A DNA stretch of 37,567 nt, taken from a virus. Positions 5,763 to 12,447 of the stretch are shown piece by piece. The number at the start of each line of letters is the position of its first letter. The first letter of the stretch is position 1. Position numbers and translations under genes: made by a program. The DNA lies in IMG/VR virus record IMGVR_UViG_3300029268_000054, positions 1-37,567 of that record; one strand, given 5' to 3'. The notes under the pieces were generated by a model. That model had not been told where the DNA came from and ran no database searches. It was given only the letters and a program-made list of their open reading frames with translations.

Positions 5763-6407
5763 ATGCCTACCCAAATATACCGCACTGCTAACGGAGAGAG
5801 GGTCCCAGGGGTTACTACGGTCATTTCAAATCTTGGCTGGAACAAACAAGCCCTCATGTATTGGGCTAACCAGCAAGGGTTAGAAGGAAAGAGCCACAGG
5901 GAGACAGTCCAGAAGGCCGCTGACGCAGGGACATTAGCTCACGCTTATATCGAGGCAGACCTGCAAGGGCAGGACTTCCCGGCTGGTGATTACGACCAAG
6001 AAATTATCGACAAGGCAGAACAGGCGTTCCTGAATTACGTTGACTGGAAAAACGTCGTCGGGTTCGCGCCTGTCGGGACGGAAATCCCTTTGGTCAGTGA
6101 GTCGCTGGGATATGGAGGCTGTCTCGATTGCGTATGTCTTATTAACGGCAAGCACTCATTGTGGGACTGGAAGACCAGTAATGGTGTGTATTCCGAATAT
6201 CTCATTCAGGTGGCGGCGTACAAGGCGCTCTGGGAAGAGAACAATCCGGACAAGCCACTGTCAGGGGGAATATATCTGCTCAGAATAGATAAGGAGTCGG
6301 CGGCCTGGGCCATGCACTTCTGGCAATCTGCTGATCCAGCGTACGAAGCGTTCAAGCACCTGCTGGCAATCCATAAGCTACAAAAAACGATAAAGAGACT
6401 GGCTTAG
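5763..6407 (+). CDS. PD-(D/E)XK exonuclease (RecB/Cas4-like)
   Basis: The 214-residue product has the motif order of RecB-type PD-(D/E)XK nucleases: GTLAHAYIE with His 60, then GYGGCLDCV with Asp 122 as the metal-binding acid, DWKTSN at 135-140 giving the (D/E)XK lysine, and the QVAAY helix at 149-153. An opening segment with VPGVTTVISNLGW is also usual for these phage exonucleases. It would resect double-stranded DNA ends to make single strands for the ERF protein encoded next door. The gene starts at the base after the preceding stop and ends ten bases before ERF, with AGGAGG in the gap. Confidence 0.88.
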   Translation: MPTQIYRTANGERVPGVTTVISNLGWNKQALMYWANQQGLEGKSHRETVQKAADAGTLAHAYIEADLQGQDFPAGDYDQEIIDKAEQAFLNYVDWKNVVGFAPVGTEIPLVSESLGYGGCLDCVCLINGKHSLWDWKTSNGVYSEYLIQVAAYKALWEENNPDKPLSGGIYLLRIDKESAAWAMHFWQSADPAYEAFKHLLAIHKLQKTIKRLA

Positions 6408-6416
6408 GAGGTACCA

Positions 6417-6980
6417 ATGGAAAAATCTGATAGCATAGGAAAACTTGCAGAAGCACTGGCTAAGGCGCAGAGCGTTATGACGGGGGCAATTAAGGACTCA
6501 GATAACCCCTTCTTCAAGTCACGCTACGCCGACCTCTCGTCGGTATGGGACGCCTGTCGGAAGCCGCTTACCGAAAACGGGCTGGCTGTTATCCAAACGA
6601 CGTGTACGATGCCGGAAACCCCGGAATACGTTGTTGTCGAGACAATCCTGACCCATACCTCTGGGGAATGGATAAAGGGCAGGCTGGCCATGAAACCAGT
6701 CAAGCAAGACCCACAGGCAATAGGGAGTTGTATCACCTATGCCCGCCGCTACGCCCTTGCAGCAATGGTAGGTATAGCCCCTGAGGACGACGACGCGAAC
6801 GCTGCAAGCGGGAAGGGTAAACCTCAGGATAAGAACGAGGTAATGAGAAAGACTGAAGCGGCGGACACTGGAAAGCCCAGGCAGAGCGGATCAGCTATCT
6901 ACTGCCCCGATAAGGCCAACAAGATTCAGCCCAAAGCACAGTGCGAAGGGTGCGCGAAGAAAAACGAATGCTTAATCTAA
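6417..6980 (+). CDS. erf: ERF-family single-strand annealing protein with C-terminal Cys knuckle
   Basis: The 187-residue product matches the ERF superfamily of phage annealing proteins: FFKSRYADLSSVWDACRKPL at 32-51, an alternating strand region, THTSGEWI, and AIGSCITYARRYALAAM at 101-117 followed by GIAPEDDDAN. It anneals complementary strands during phage recombination and genome circularisation. After a polar linker the last 25 residues carry Cys 163, 176, 179 and 185, a probable zinc knuckle not part of the core. Neighbouring genes supply exonuclease and SSB. The start follows AGGAGGTACC. ERF assignment is very likely; the zinc site is inferred. Confidence 0.92.
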   Translation: MEKSDSIGKLAEALAKAQSVMTGAIKDSDNPFFKSRYADLSSVWDACRKPLTENGLAVIQTTCTMPETPEYVVVETILTHTSGEWIKGRLAMKPVKQDPQAIGSCITYARRYALAAMVGIAPEDDDANAASGKGKPQDKNEVMRKTEAADTGKPRQSGSAIYCPDKANKIQPKAQCEGCAKKNECLI

Positions 6981-6994
6981 AGGAAGGTGCTTAT

Positions 6995-7588
6995 ATGCGT
7001 GTACTTATAGCTTGCGAGTTCTCCGGTATAGTGCGTAACGAGTTTATTAGACTAGGGCATGATGCTTGGTCCTGTGATTTGTTACCTTCTGAAATTCCCG
7101 GCAACCATTTTGAGGGAGATGCTTTGACAGTTGCTTATAACGGGGTATGGGATTTAATGATAGCCCATCCACCGTGTACCCACTTAGCAGTATCAGGAGC
7201 GAGGTGGTTTAAGGACAAGAAGACAGAACAAGAACAGGCATTGTTTTTTGTTCAAAACCTAATGGATGCTCCAATTGGACGTATTTGTATCGAAAACCCT
7301 ATATCTGTTATTTCCAGTAAGATTCGTAAACCTGACCAAATTATTCAGCCTTGGCAATTCGGCCATGGGGAGATAAAAGCAACGTGCTTATGGTTAAAGA
7401 ACTTACCTAAACTTGTTCCAACAAATATCGTTAACGGAAGGACTCCTAGGGTACATCGAGAGCCACCCGGCCCCGATCGATGGAAGAATAGATCGAGGAC
7501 ATTACAGGGGATAGCAGAAGCAATGTCCAGACAATGGAGCAATCATATAACAACTAAAAAACAGGAGGCAACACATGAACAAGGTTAA
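6995..7588 (+). CDS. Short cytosine-C5-methyltransferase-like protein
   Basis: The 197-residue product opens with MRVLIACEFSGIVRNEF, a C5-methyltransferase motif-I-like loop that binds AdoMet, then SCDLLPSE, HPPCTHL with the catalytic-type PPC at 59-61, and ENP at 100-102 (motif VI). QPWQFGH and RSRTLQGIAEAM follow, the latter resembling the end segment of this phage subgroup. It is much shorter than classical enzymes (over 300 residues): the target-recognition domain and the QRR motif VIII are not evident. Such mini-proteins are common in phages and may be active, a decoy or act on nucleotides. I chose ATG 6995 with AAAGGAAGG; an in-frame start at 6941 would overlap ERF. Confidence 0.75.
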   Translation: MRVLIACEFSGIVRNEFIRLGHDAWSCDLLPSEIPGNHFEGDALTVAYNGVWDLMIAHPPCTHLAVSGARWFKDKKTEQEQALFFVQNLMDAPIGRICIENPISVISSKIRKPDQIIQPWQFGHGEIKATCLWLKNLPKLVPTNIVNGRTPRVHREPPGPDRWKNRSRTLQGIAEAMSRQWSNHITTKKQEATHEQG

Positions 7589-7922
7589 CATCAGCGGCAG
7601 AGCAGGACGCGACGCGGAAGTCAAATTTTTGCCATCAGGCAAGGCTGTAGCAAGCGTGAGGATTGCGGTTTCGAACGACTACAAATCGAAGGAGACTGGC
7701 GAATGGCTCAAGAAGCCAGCAACTTGGATTGGCGTCTCTGCCTTCGGTACCACCGCCGAGGCCCTTGGACTTGCCGTTAAGGGAGATATGGTTGAGGTCG
7801 AGGGAAAACTCATAGGGCGTAAGTTTACAGACAAGGCAGGAAACGATCACGAGGTGGTCGAGGTCCTTGCCTTCGAAGTCGCAATCAAACGAAAAGACAA
7901 CGCCGCAGACGCGCCGTTTTAA
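7575..7922 (+). CDS. ssb: Single-stranded DNA-binding protein
   Basis: The 115-residue product is one OB-fold of the bacterial SSB type: it starts MNKVNISGRAGRDAEVKF, with the conserved GxxGRDxE turn, then VASVRIAVSN, the aromatic TWIGVSAFG strand and KGDMVEVEGKL. The C-terminal tail is very short and ends DAPF, echoing the acidic DDIPF tip that docks SSB partners. It coats single-stranded DNA made by the exonuclease and during replication. ACAGGAGG precedes the ATG; the gene overlaps the methyltransferase-like gene by 14 bases. Confidence 0.93.
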   Translation: MNKVNISGRAGRDAEVKFLPSGKAVASVRIAVSNDYKSKETGEWLKKPATWIGVSAFGTTAEALGLAVKGDMVEVEGKLIGRKFTDKAGNDHEVVEVLAFEVAIKRKDNAADAPF

Positions 7923-7930
7923 GGGGGAAT

Positions 7931-8134
7931 ATGAACATCAAAGAAATCGTCGAGAAGTACCTGACGGATAACGGATTAGACGGGTTGTGCATGCCGGATA
8001 TGGACTGCGCATGCCTAGTGAGAGACCTTATGCCATGCGGAGAAATTTATTGCCAATGCCAGGCAGGTAAACTTGTTTGTGGAATAGCGACAAATGATTA
8101 CCACTGGTGGGATATCGTACCGGAGGAAAAATGA
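7931..8134 (+). CDS. Cys-rich phage protein, 67 residues
   Basis: The product starts MNIKEIVEKYLTDNGLDGL and continues with CMPDMDCACLVRDLMPCG and YCQCQAGKL; seven Cys are spread over about 32 residues. A plan of short helix, GLDGLC, then C-x-C-x-L-x-DLMPC is shared by many small phage proteins of unknown role that are found near SSB. The Cys pairs probably bind zinc. AAGGGGGAAT precedes the ATG, and its TGA overlaps the next ATG. No function can be assigned. Confidence 0.75.
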   Translation: MNIKEIVEKYLTDNGLDGLCMPDMDCACLVRDLMPCGEIYCQCQAGKLVCGIATNDYHWWDIVPEEK

Positions 8135-8286
8135 CAAAGCGCGAAATTGACGACCTCGAAAAGAATTACCTGAAGTATGCGTATACGTCCTATGGCGCGC
8201 GCATATTGAGCCTGATCGCGTACACTAGGGAGCTTGAGAGCAAACTTGAGCTCAACACTAAGAAGCGCAAACAAAACCAAAAATAA
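8131..8286 (+). CDS. Small helical basic protein, 51 residues
   Basis: CGGAGGAAAA precedes ATG 8131-8133, which overlaps the preceding TGA. The product begins MTKREIDDLEKNYLKYAYTS and is predicted by eye as two helices: the second (ILSLIAYTRELESKLEL) has a heptad-like pattern and ends in a lysine-rich tail. This suggests a small coiled-coil or DNA-associated protein. The following gene begins 11 bases after its stop. No family recognised. Confidence 0.6.
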   Translation: MTKREIDDLEKNYLKYAYTSYGARILSLIAYTRELESKLELNTKKRKQNQK

Positions 8287-8296
8287 AGGACAAGGT

Positions 8297-8482
8297 ATGA
8301 TTTACAAATCGTGGAAAGAGTATCCCTCAGGAACTAAAGCTTATTCGCTAATGGGCGGGTACTGGATAAAATTAGAAAATGGTATGTGGAAGTGGCATAA
8401 TGGGGATTCATTTCCCTCACCTGGTGCAGATACAAGACGAATAGAATTACCAAGAATGGATGATGAAATAAAGCATGAATGA
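8297..8482 (+). CDS. Hypothetical protein, 61 residues
   Basis: AAAGGACAAGGT precedes ATG 8297-8299. The product begins MIYKSWKEYPSGTKAYSLMG and has many aromatic residues (GGYWIKLENGMWKWHNGDSF), a pattern of a small beta protein with alternating Trp and Gly, ending in a charged tail. A longer in-frame start at 8234 would overlap the preceding gene and has no ribosome site. I recognise no family. Confidence 0.6.
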   Translation: MIYKSWKEYPSGTKAYSLMGGYWIKLENGMWKWHNGDSFPSPGADTRRIELPRMDDEIKHE

Positions 8483-8531
8483 TGACGAGTACGATTATTT
8501 CATCGCAGCCTACAAGACAGACGAATATTGA
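8475..8531 (+). CDS. Possible 18-residue coupling peptide
   Basis: ATG 8475-8477 overlaps the end of the previous gene, and the product MNDDEYDYFIAAYKTDEY is acidic and aromatic. It ends 17 bases before the ribosome-site-bearing start of the next gene, so it may only keep ribosomes moving through the gap. There is no good ribosome site of its own. Low certainty. Confidence 0.3.
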   Translation: MNDDEYDYFIAAYKTDEY

Positions 8532-8547
8532 AAAAGGAGGTAAACTC

Positions 8548-8691
8548 ATGATAAGCGACTTTATCGGAGGGTTCCTGGGGATGTTACGTCCATCGGCTCG
8601 TTTTTTAGGAGGATTTGCGGCTGTTGTGTTTGTCCTCCTCTGCGCGTTTCTCACAGTGATAGGTATCCTCTGTTGGTTAATTAGGGTATGA
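8548..8691 (+). CDS. Single-pass membrane micro-protein, 47 residues
   Basis: AAAAAGGAGGTAAACTC precedes ATG 8548-8550. The product starts MISDFIGGFLGMLRPSARFL and then has a long hydrophobic segment (GGFAAVVFVLLCAFLTVIGI) ending in CWLIRV: one membrane helix with little outside it. An earlier in-frame ATG (8479) lacks a ribosome site. It is the second early membrane micro-protein in this phage and could target a host inner-membrane function; that is conjecture. Confidence 0.65.
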   Translation: MISDFIGGFLGMLRPSARFLGGFAAVVFVLLCAFLTVIGILCWLIRV

Positions 8692-8777
8692 CCATGATGC
8701 CCTTTGAGTATTGCAAAAAAAGCGGGTTATTGAAACGGATAGGCCGATACATGCGGAATCTGCACCAACACCTCTAA
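8688..8777 (+). CDS. Possible 29-residue basic peptide
   Basis: ATG 8688-8690 overlaps the preceding TGA (ATGA), so it is coupled to the membrane micro-protein. The product begins MTMMPFEYCKKSGLLKRIGR and ends YMRNLHQHL; it is basic and could form one amphipathic helix. Thirty-two bases separate its stop from the exported-protein gene, and this gap holds that gene's ribosome site. Certainty is limited by the length. Confidence 0.4.
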   Translation: MTMMPFEYCKKSGLLKRIGRYMRNLHQHL

Positions 8778-8809
8778 ACTTGAGCTCGAGACAGAAAAGG
8801 AGTTTGAAA

Positions 8810-9742
8810 ATGAAAAAGGCCTCCATGTTGTTAGTATTAGCACTGATATTAGTAGGATTTGTTTCTTCGGTAAACGCGGGAGTGCTTGATGTAAACGGCC
8901 CTACTGCTACAGCCAGCGCGACCTCAGTTTTACAGGCGATAGGAGGGACAAGCAACGTCAAGAACAATAATACCGTCAAAAACACCAACACAAACAATAT
9001 CAAAAACAGCAATACCAACAATAATACTAACAATAACAGTAATTTGAACAGCAACAACAACACGAATCTGAATGTGATTGCCCCAACCATGAACAACCGG
9101 CAATCACAGAATCAAGGTCAGGCTCAGGGGCAGGAACAATTTCAGGCAATCAACAATGGGCAGACCATTGCCCCCGTACAATCTATAACGTATGTGCAGG
9201 ACAGGGCGCTGCTGGCTGTCCCCTCGGCGTCAGGACCGGCCCTTACCGAGTATCGTGGACCATACGATAAGGATGCTAATACGGCGGCCAAACCGTGGGA
9301 AATAATCCCCTCGTGGACTGCTAAGGCTATAGATGCCCTTCCTTCTGATGGTATTCTCTTCAAGGATTGCTCGGTTGAAGCAGTGTTCTTCTCTGGTCCT
9401 ATCCTCCCGGCAAGTGAGATTGTCCCCGCTGGAGTCAAGGATTTGGCGGTACTCGGATATGTAACTGTTAAGTCCAACAATGGCTCTGGGTCATATTCTA
9501 AGGTATTCAAGCGCGGTATGGAAATAGGTATGGAATATGGCGCGCGCTACTATCGAGTACTTGTCATTGGTGCAACATCTGCTAACGTTTCCTCGGGGTT
9601 CAGCGTAGGATTGGCCGGGGGAGCTTCGGCAACATCTACCGGCAAGGACAACTATGGAGGAAGTGTTGGCGGGGGGACTGGATATAGTTCAATCGAGACA
9701 GGCCCAGTCAGTAAACCGTGGATCCTGATAATATTTTACTAG
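8810..9742 (+). CDS. Exported Asn/Gln-rich low-complexity protein
   Basis: The 310-residue product starts with a Sec signal peptide: two Lys, a hydrophobic core (MLLVLALILVGFVSS) and a VNA cleavage site near residue 23. Residues 48-88 are nearly half Asn (NTNNIKNSNTNNNTNNNSN), followed by a Gln/Gly stretch (QSQNQGQAQGQEQ). A folded-looking region begins near residue 125 (SITYVQDRALLAVPSA) and the end is Gly-rich before a final hydrophobic strand (KPWILIIFY). A+C-rich DNA encodes the linker. AAAAGGAGTTTGAAA precedes ATG 8810; a longer frame upstream from 8711 has no ribosome site. It would act in the periplasm or on the cell surface early in infection. Role unknown. Confidence 0.8.
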   Translation: MKKASMLLVLALILVGFVSSVNAGVLDVNGPTATASATSVLQAIGGTSNVKNNNTVKNTNTNNIKNSNTNNNTNNNSNLNSNNNTNLNVIAPTMNNRQSQNQGQAQGQEQFQAINNGQTIAPVQSITYVQDRALLAVPSASGPALTEYRGPYDKDANTAAKPWEIIPSWTAKAIDALPSDGILFKDCSVEAVFFSGPILPASEIVPAGVKDLAVLGYVTVKSNNGSGSYSKVFKRGMEIGMEYGARYYRVLVIGATSANVSSGFSVGLAGGASATSTGKDNYGGSVGGGTGYSSIETGPVSKPWILIIFY

Positions 9743-9757
9743 GAAAGGTGTAGAAAA

Positions 9758-9919
9758 ATGACAAAAGGGAAAAGATTAATAAATGCTGCACCTGAACTTC
9801 TCGCTGCTTGCAAGATGGCTAAGAAATATCTCGAACCTGTCCTTGATGAACCGGGAAGAACTGTTTTCTGGACTTTGGTTGATGCCATTATGAAGGCAGA
9901 AGGAAGCGAAGACATTTGA
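9758..9919 (+). CDS. Small conserved phage protein (APELLAACK type), 53 residues
   Basis: GGAAAGGTGTAG lies before ATG 9758-9760. The product begins MTKGKRLINAAPELLAACKM and ends LVDAIMKAEGSEDI. The segment APELLxACxxA followed by a C-terminal L-x-x-AI-x-KAEG recurs in many short phage and prophage proteins of unknown function that consist of two helices. It is the last gene before the rightward terminator and follows the exported protein by 15 bases. Confidence 0.7.
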   Translation: MTKGKRLINAAPELLAACKMAKKYLEPVLDEPGRTVFWTLVDAIMKAEGSEDI

Positions 9920-9925
9920 CAAGAA

Positions 9926-9960
9926 AGGCGGGAGGGTTCGCGCCCCCCGCCTAGTTTTTT
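9926..9960 (+). terminator. Strong terminator between converging operons
   Basis: AGGCGGG (9926-9932) pairs with CCCGCCT (9946-9952), extended inward by GGG with CCC, and is followed by AGTTTTTT. On the minus strand the same stem is followed by TTCTT, so it may also act weakly on late transcripts arriving from the right. Confidence 0.88.
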
Positions 9961-9973
9961 GATATAATTACCG

Positions 9974-9991
9974 ACACTTACTAATAAGTGT
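9974..9991. terminator. Hairpin at the end of the late operon
   Basis: ACACTTA (9974-9980) and TAAGTGT (9985-9991) form a perfect seven-pair stem with loop CTAA, immediately downstream of the last late gene. No U-run follows on the minus strand, so it may protect or process the late mRNA rather than terminate it. Confidence 0.45.
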
Positions 9992-9994
9992 ATG

Positions 9995-11230
9995 TCATTG
10001 TAGCTTTATCCCGGCCCCGGTCCCCAACGTTGTATTGCGTGTCAAATACCCCGCAGTACCCGCCATGGACGTACACGTCACGCCCTTCGTGTTTAAGGGG
10101 TGAGGGCAGGTGTAGGATACTAGCGGGTCGATTGCCGTGTTAAAAAAGTCTGTATTTTCGGTCAGGTCGTAACAAGCCTGACTACCATCACAGTCAGTGG
10201 CCTCGCAGTTTGTTCCTTTTGTGCACGACGTAGCCGTTTCCCCGTTCTTGACGTTCCCCCAGTAGTAAGAACCGCTTATATGCTGAGACTGGGCGTTAGT
10301 TGTTGCATCGCAGGAGTCAGAGTACTCTTCCCTGACCCTTAGAGTAACAGTTCCCGAGGTGACCACGTTGTTAGAGTAGACATGGTGCTTTCCTCCCCGG
10401 CCGTCATGGATAAGCACGTCCTTGTTATTGGTCGATGTCAAGAGGTTGTGGTGGACTTCCGTACCCATAGATGCATATACCCCGGACAATTGGTTGCCGT
10501 GACTATCAAACCAGGGGGAAAGTGCCGTTGACCCCGTATAAGTGTACGTGTTGTACCGAGCGACATACTTACCGCCCTGCCCGGCGCTATGCGGGGTAGT
10601 GGAGATTGACAAAACGTTGTTCTCAATGTAGACATTATTCTCCGACCCAAACGAGAAAGTGAAGTTATTCCAGGTATCTACGTTGTTTCCGTATACGTCA
10701 ACATGCTTGCCATTTCCCGAGAAAGTGTTGGTGTCCACGAGGCCGAAAACAGATCCCTGAAACATCACGGCGCGCATGGTACCGTCCTCCCGGGCGGCAT
10801 TGCTCAGCGTGCAGTTGTCGATCCTCACTTGCGTTGTCGGGGTCGTGGTGGCGTTAAATAGCCCTATCCCGCCGCACTTGGAAGCGAAATCGAAGTCAAA
10901 TCCCGATATCCTGAATAGGTTGTCGGCGGCTCGCTCTGCTGCGTCCGGACTGTACTCGATGAGGAAGTTGGTCACAGTCGCCGTGTTTCCCGGATTGGTG
11001 GCGTCATAGTTGCTGGTTATCCGGGGATTACCCAGACCCATAAGAGTAATCCCCTTCTCGATTTTAAGGTGGCTCGCCCAGGTCGCCGAGGTCGGGCAGG
11101 TGATAACATCCCCCGCAGTAGCCGCACTGATAGCGGCGTTGACTGTGGAGTAATCGCAATCGGCCAAGTTCGTGGTGCCCCCCAGGGCGAGAGAGGGGCA
11201 CAGGAGTATCAAGAGGATGAGCTTTTTCAT
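9995..11230 (-). CDS. Secreted right-handed beta-helix protein (pectate-lyase-like fold)
   Basis: The 411-residue product starts with a clear signal peptide (MKKLILLILLCPSLALG, cleavage near residue 18). The remainder shows short strands repeated with Asn and Gly turns (VRIDNCTLSNA, GSENNVYIENNVLS, TEVHHNLLTS, HHVYSNNVVTSG), the pattern of right-handed parallel beta-helices in pectate-lyase-like proteins and phage tailspikes. Two Cys-rich groups near the end could form disulfides in the periplasm. A carbohydrate-binding or depolymerase role is likely, catalytic residues cannot be assigned. The ATG overlaps the preceding stop by one base (TAATG). Last gene of the late operon. Confidence 0.75.
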   Translation of the reverse strand: MKKLILLILLCPSLALGGTTNLADCDYSTVNAAISAATAGDVITCPTSATWASHLKIEKGITLMGLGNPRITSNYDATNPGNTATVTNFLIEYSPDAAERAADNLFRISGFDFDFASKCGGIGLFNATTTPTTQVRIDNCTLSNAAREDGTMRAVMFQGSVFGLVDTNTFSGNGKHVDVYGNNVDTWNNFTFSFGSENNVYIENNVLSISTTPHSAGQGGKYVARYNTYTYTGSTALSPWFDSHGNQLSGVYASMGTEVHHNLLTSTNNKDVLIHDGRGGKHHVYSNNVVTSGTVTLRVREEYSDSCDATTNAQSQHISGSYYWGNVKNGETATSCTKGTNCEATDCDGSQACYDLTENTDFFNTAIDPLVSYTCPHPLNTKGVTCTSMAGTAGYLTRNTTLGTGAGIKLQ

Positions 11231-12438
11231 TAGTTGGGGTTGCTCCCAATAGGAGTTGTTCTTGCTCGCACTTTATCTATGTTGACAGTGTTTCCCTCCC
11301 CGGTTGCACCGACACTGAGGTACACCCGAGCTATATCTGAGTTGGCATTGCCATTGGTGCCAGAGGCGTAATTGTCTCCTGACGTAGGCATGATGCCGGT
11401 AGAGGAGAATGCCACAAAGTACGTGCCATCGGAACCTGTACCCTTTGTATATCCCCACCACACGTGATACAGTGTCTGAGCCGCTATTTTTCCAGCCGCT
11501 GAATCAGCAGTAATGGACGTGCTAGTCCCGTTGTTGATAGATAACCTACCTGTGGTGCCGATTGATACATACCCCTTATTAGACCCCCCGGAGTCAGCAA
11601 ACGACAAAACCCTAAACCCGGCTGCCGGAAGAGCATTGACGTATATTTGAGCATATCCGTACATGGTAGTCTGTGTAGCTATTGTATAATACAGGGATAT
11701 GACATTAGCTGATCCGTCCAGCAAGACGTTGTTTGTCCCCTCCATCGCAGGAGAAGTGGTGTTAAAGGTAGCTGTGCCTGTCCCTGCTGCAACCCAGGTA
11801 TTGTTACAGTTAGAGCCATCAGAAGCAACACACAATTGTACGCCGTCAAAGTTCTCGTAGAACTGATATGCTTCCGCTTCATATAAGTACATTTCCCCGA
11901 TTTGGACATAAGTAGCATCGTTCACGACTGCGGTAATGTTCATCTTGTAATACCTATATGCAGTGTTGCTAGACAGGGTAAACTCGCGTACTTCTCCTGA
12001 CGCCCAATCAGTTTGACTTGCTTGTGTATTTAACGTCACCCAGTTAGTATCATCGTTACTCCCGACAAAAGTCCACGTTTTAGGAGCTCTATCAGGTTCA
12101 GGTATTGAATTTACCCTGACAGAGTAAGAGTATAGGCGTTTAGCCGAGCCTAAATCAATTTTTACCCAAGCACTAGTAGGGTTAGTGCCAATAAAATACT
12201 TACCTGCTCCATATACTGAATCAAACACCTTCCATGATGAATAAGTAAGGTATGCAGTAGACGACGAGACAACGAACGGCGTCTGGCTTGTTGCCGATGT
12301 CAGGTTGTGAGGTGCTAAGTCTATCGACCGTACCACATATCCACCTCCTGTGCAGGGGCGGCCCCTGACCATAAACATACCGCCATCAGCCAACGACGGG
12401 AGTAATAACAGGATAACGACTATTAAAAAGCGTCTCAT
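11230..12438 (-). CDS. Secreted F5/8-type (CBM32-like) and lectin-like adhesin
   Basis: The 402-residue product opens with a signal peptide (MRRFLIVVILLLLPSLADG). Residues about 40-185 have the discoidin or F5/8 type C order: SSWKVFDSVYGAGKYFIG, a WVKIDLGSAKRLYSYSVRV strand, PKTWTFVGSNDDTNWVTL and YRYYKMNITAV with a closing IGEMYLYE. This is the jelly-roll fold of CBM32 sugar-binding modules. The second half (from about residue 195) looks like a concanavalin-A-like beta sandwich with FYENFDG, VSIGTTGRLSI and HVWWGYTKGTGSD. It probably binds surface glycans. AGGGGGTAACC precedes the ATG. Confidence 0.78.
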   Translation of the reverse strand: MRRFLIVVILLLLPSLADGGMFMVRGRPCTGGGYVVRSIDLAPHNLTSATSQTPFVVSSSTAYLTYSSWKVFDSVYGAGKYFIGTNPTSAWVKIDLGSAKRLYSYSVRVNSIPEPDRAPKTWTFVGSNDDTNWVTLNTQASQTDWASGEVREFTLSSNTAYRYYKMNITAVVNDATYVQIGEMYLYEAEAYQFYENFDGVQLCVASDGSNCNNTWVAAGTGTATFNTTSPAMEGTNNVLLDGSANVISLYYTIATQTTMYGYAQIYVNALPAAGFRVLSFADSGGSNKGYVSIGTTGRLSINNGTSTSITADSAAGKIAAQTLYHVWWGYTKGTGSDGTYFVAFSSTGIMPTSGDNYASGTNGNANSDIARVYLSVGATGEGNTVNIDKVRARTTPIGSNPN

Positions 12439-12447
12439 GGTTACCCC

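Noticed and set aside
8711-8809. Upstream extension of the exported Asn-rich gene
   Set aside because: It would bury the signal peptide, lacks a ribosome site and overlaps the preceding peptide gene; the ATG at 8810 has AAAAGGAG before it.
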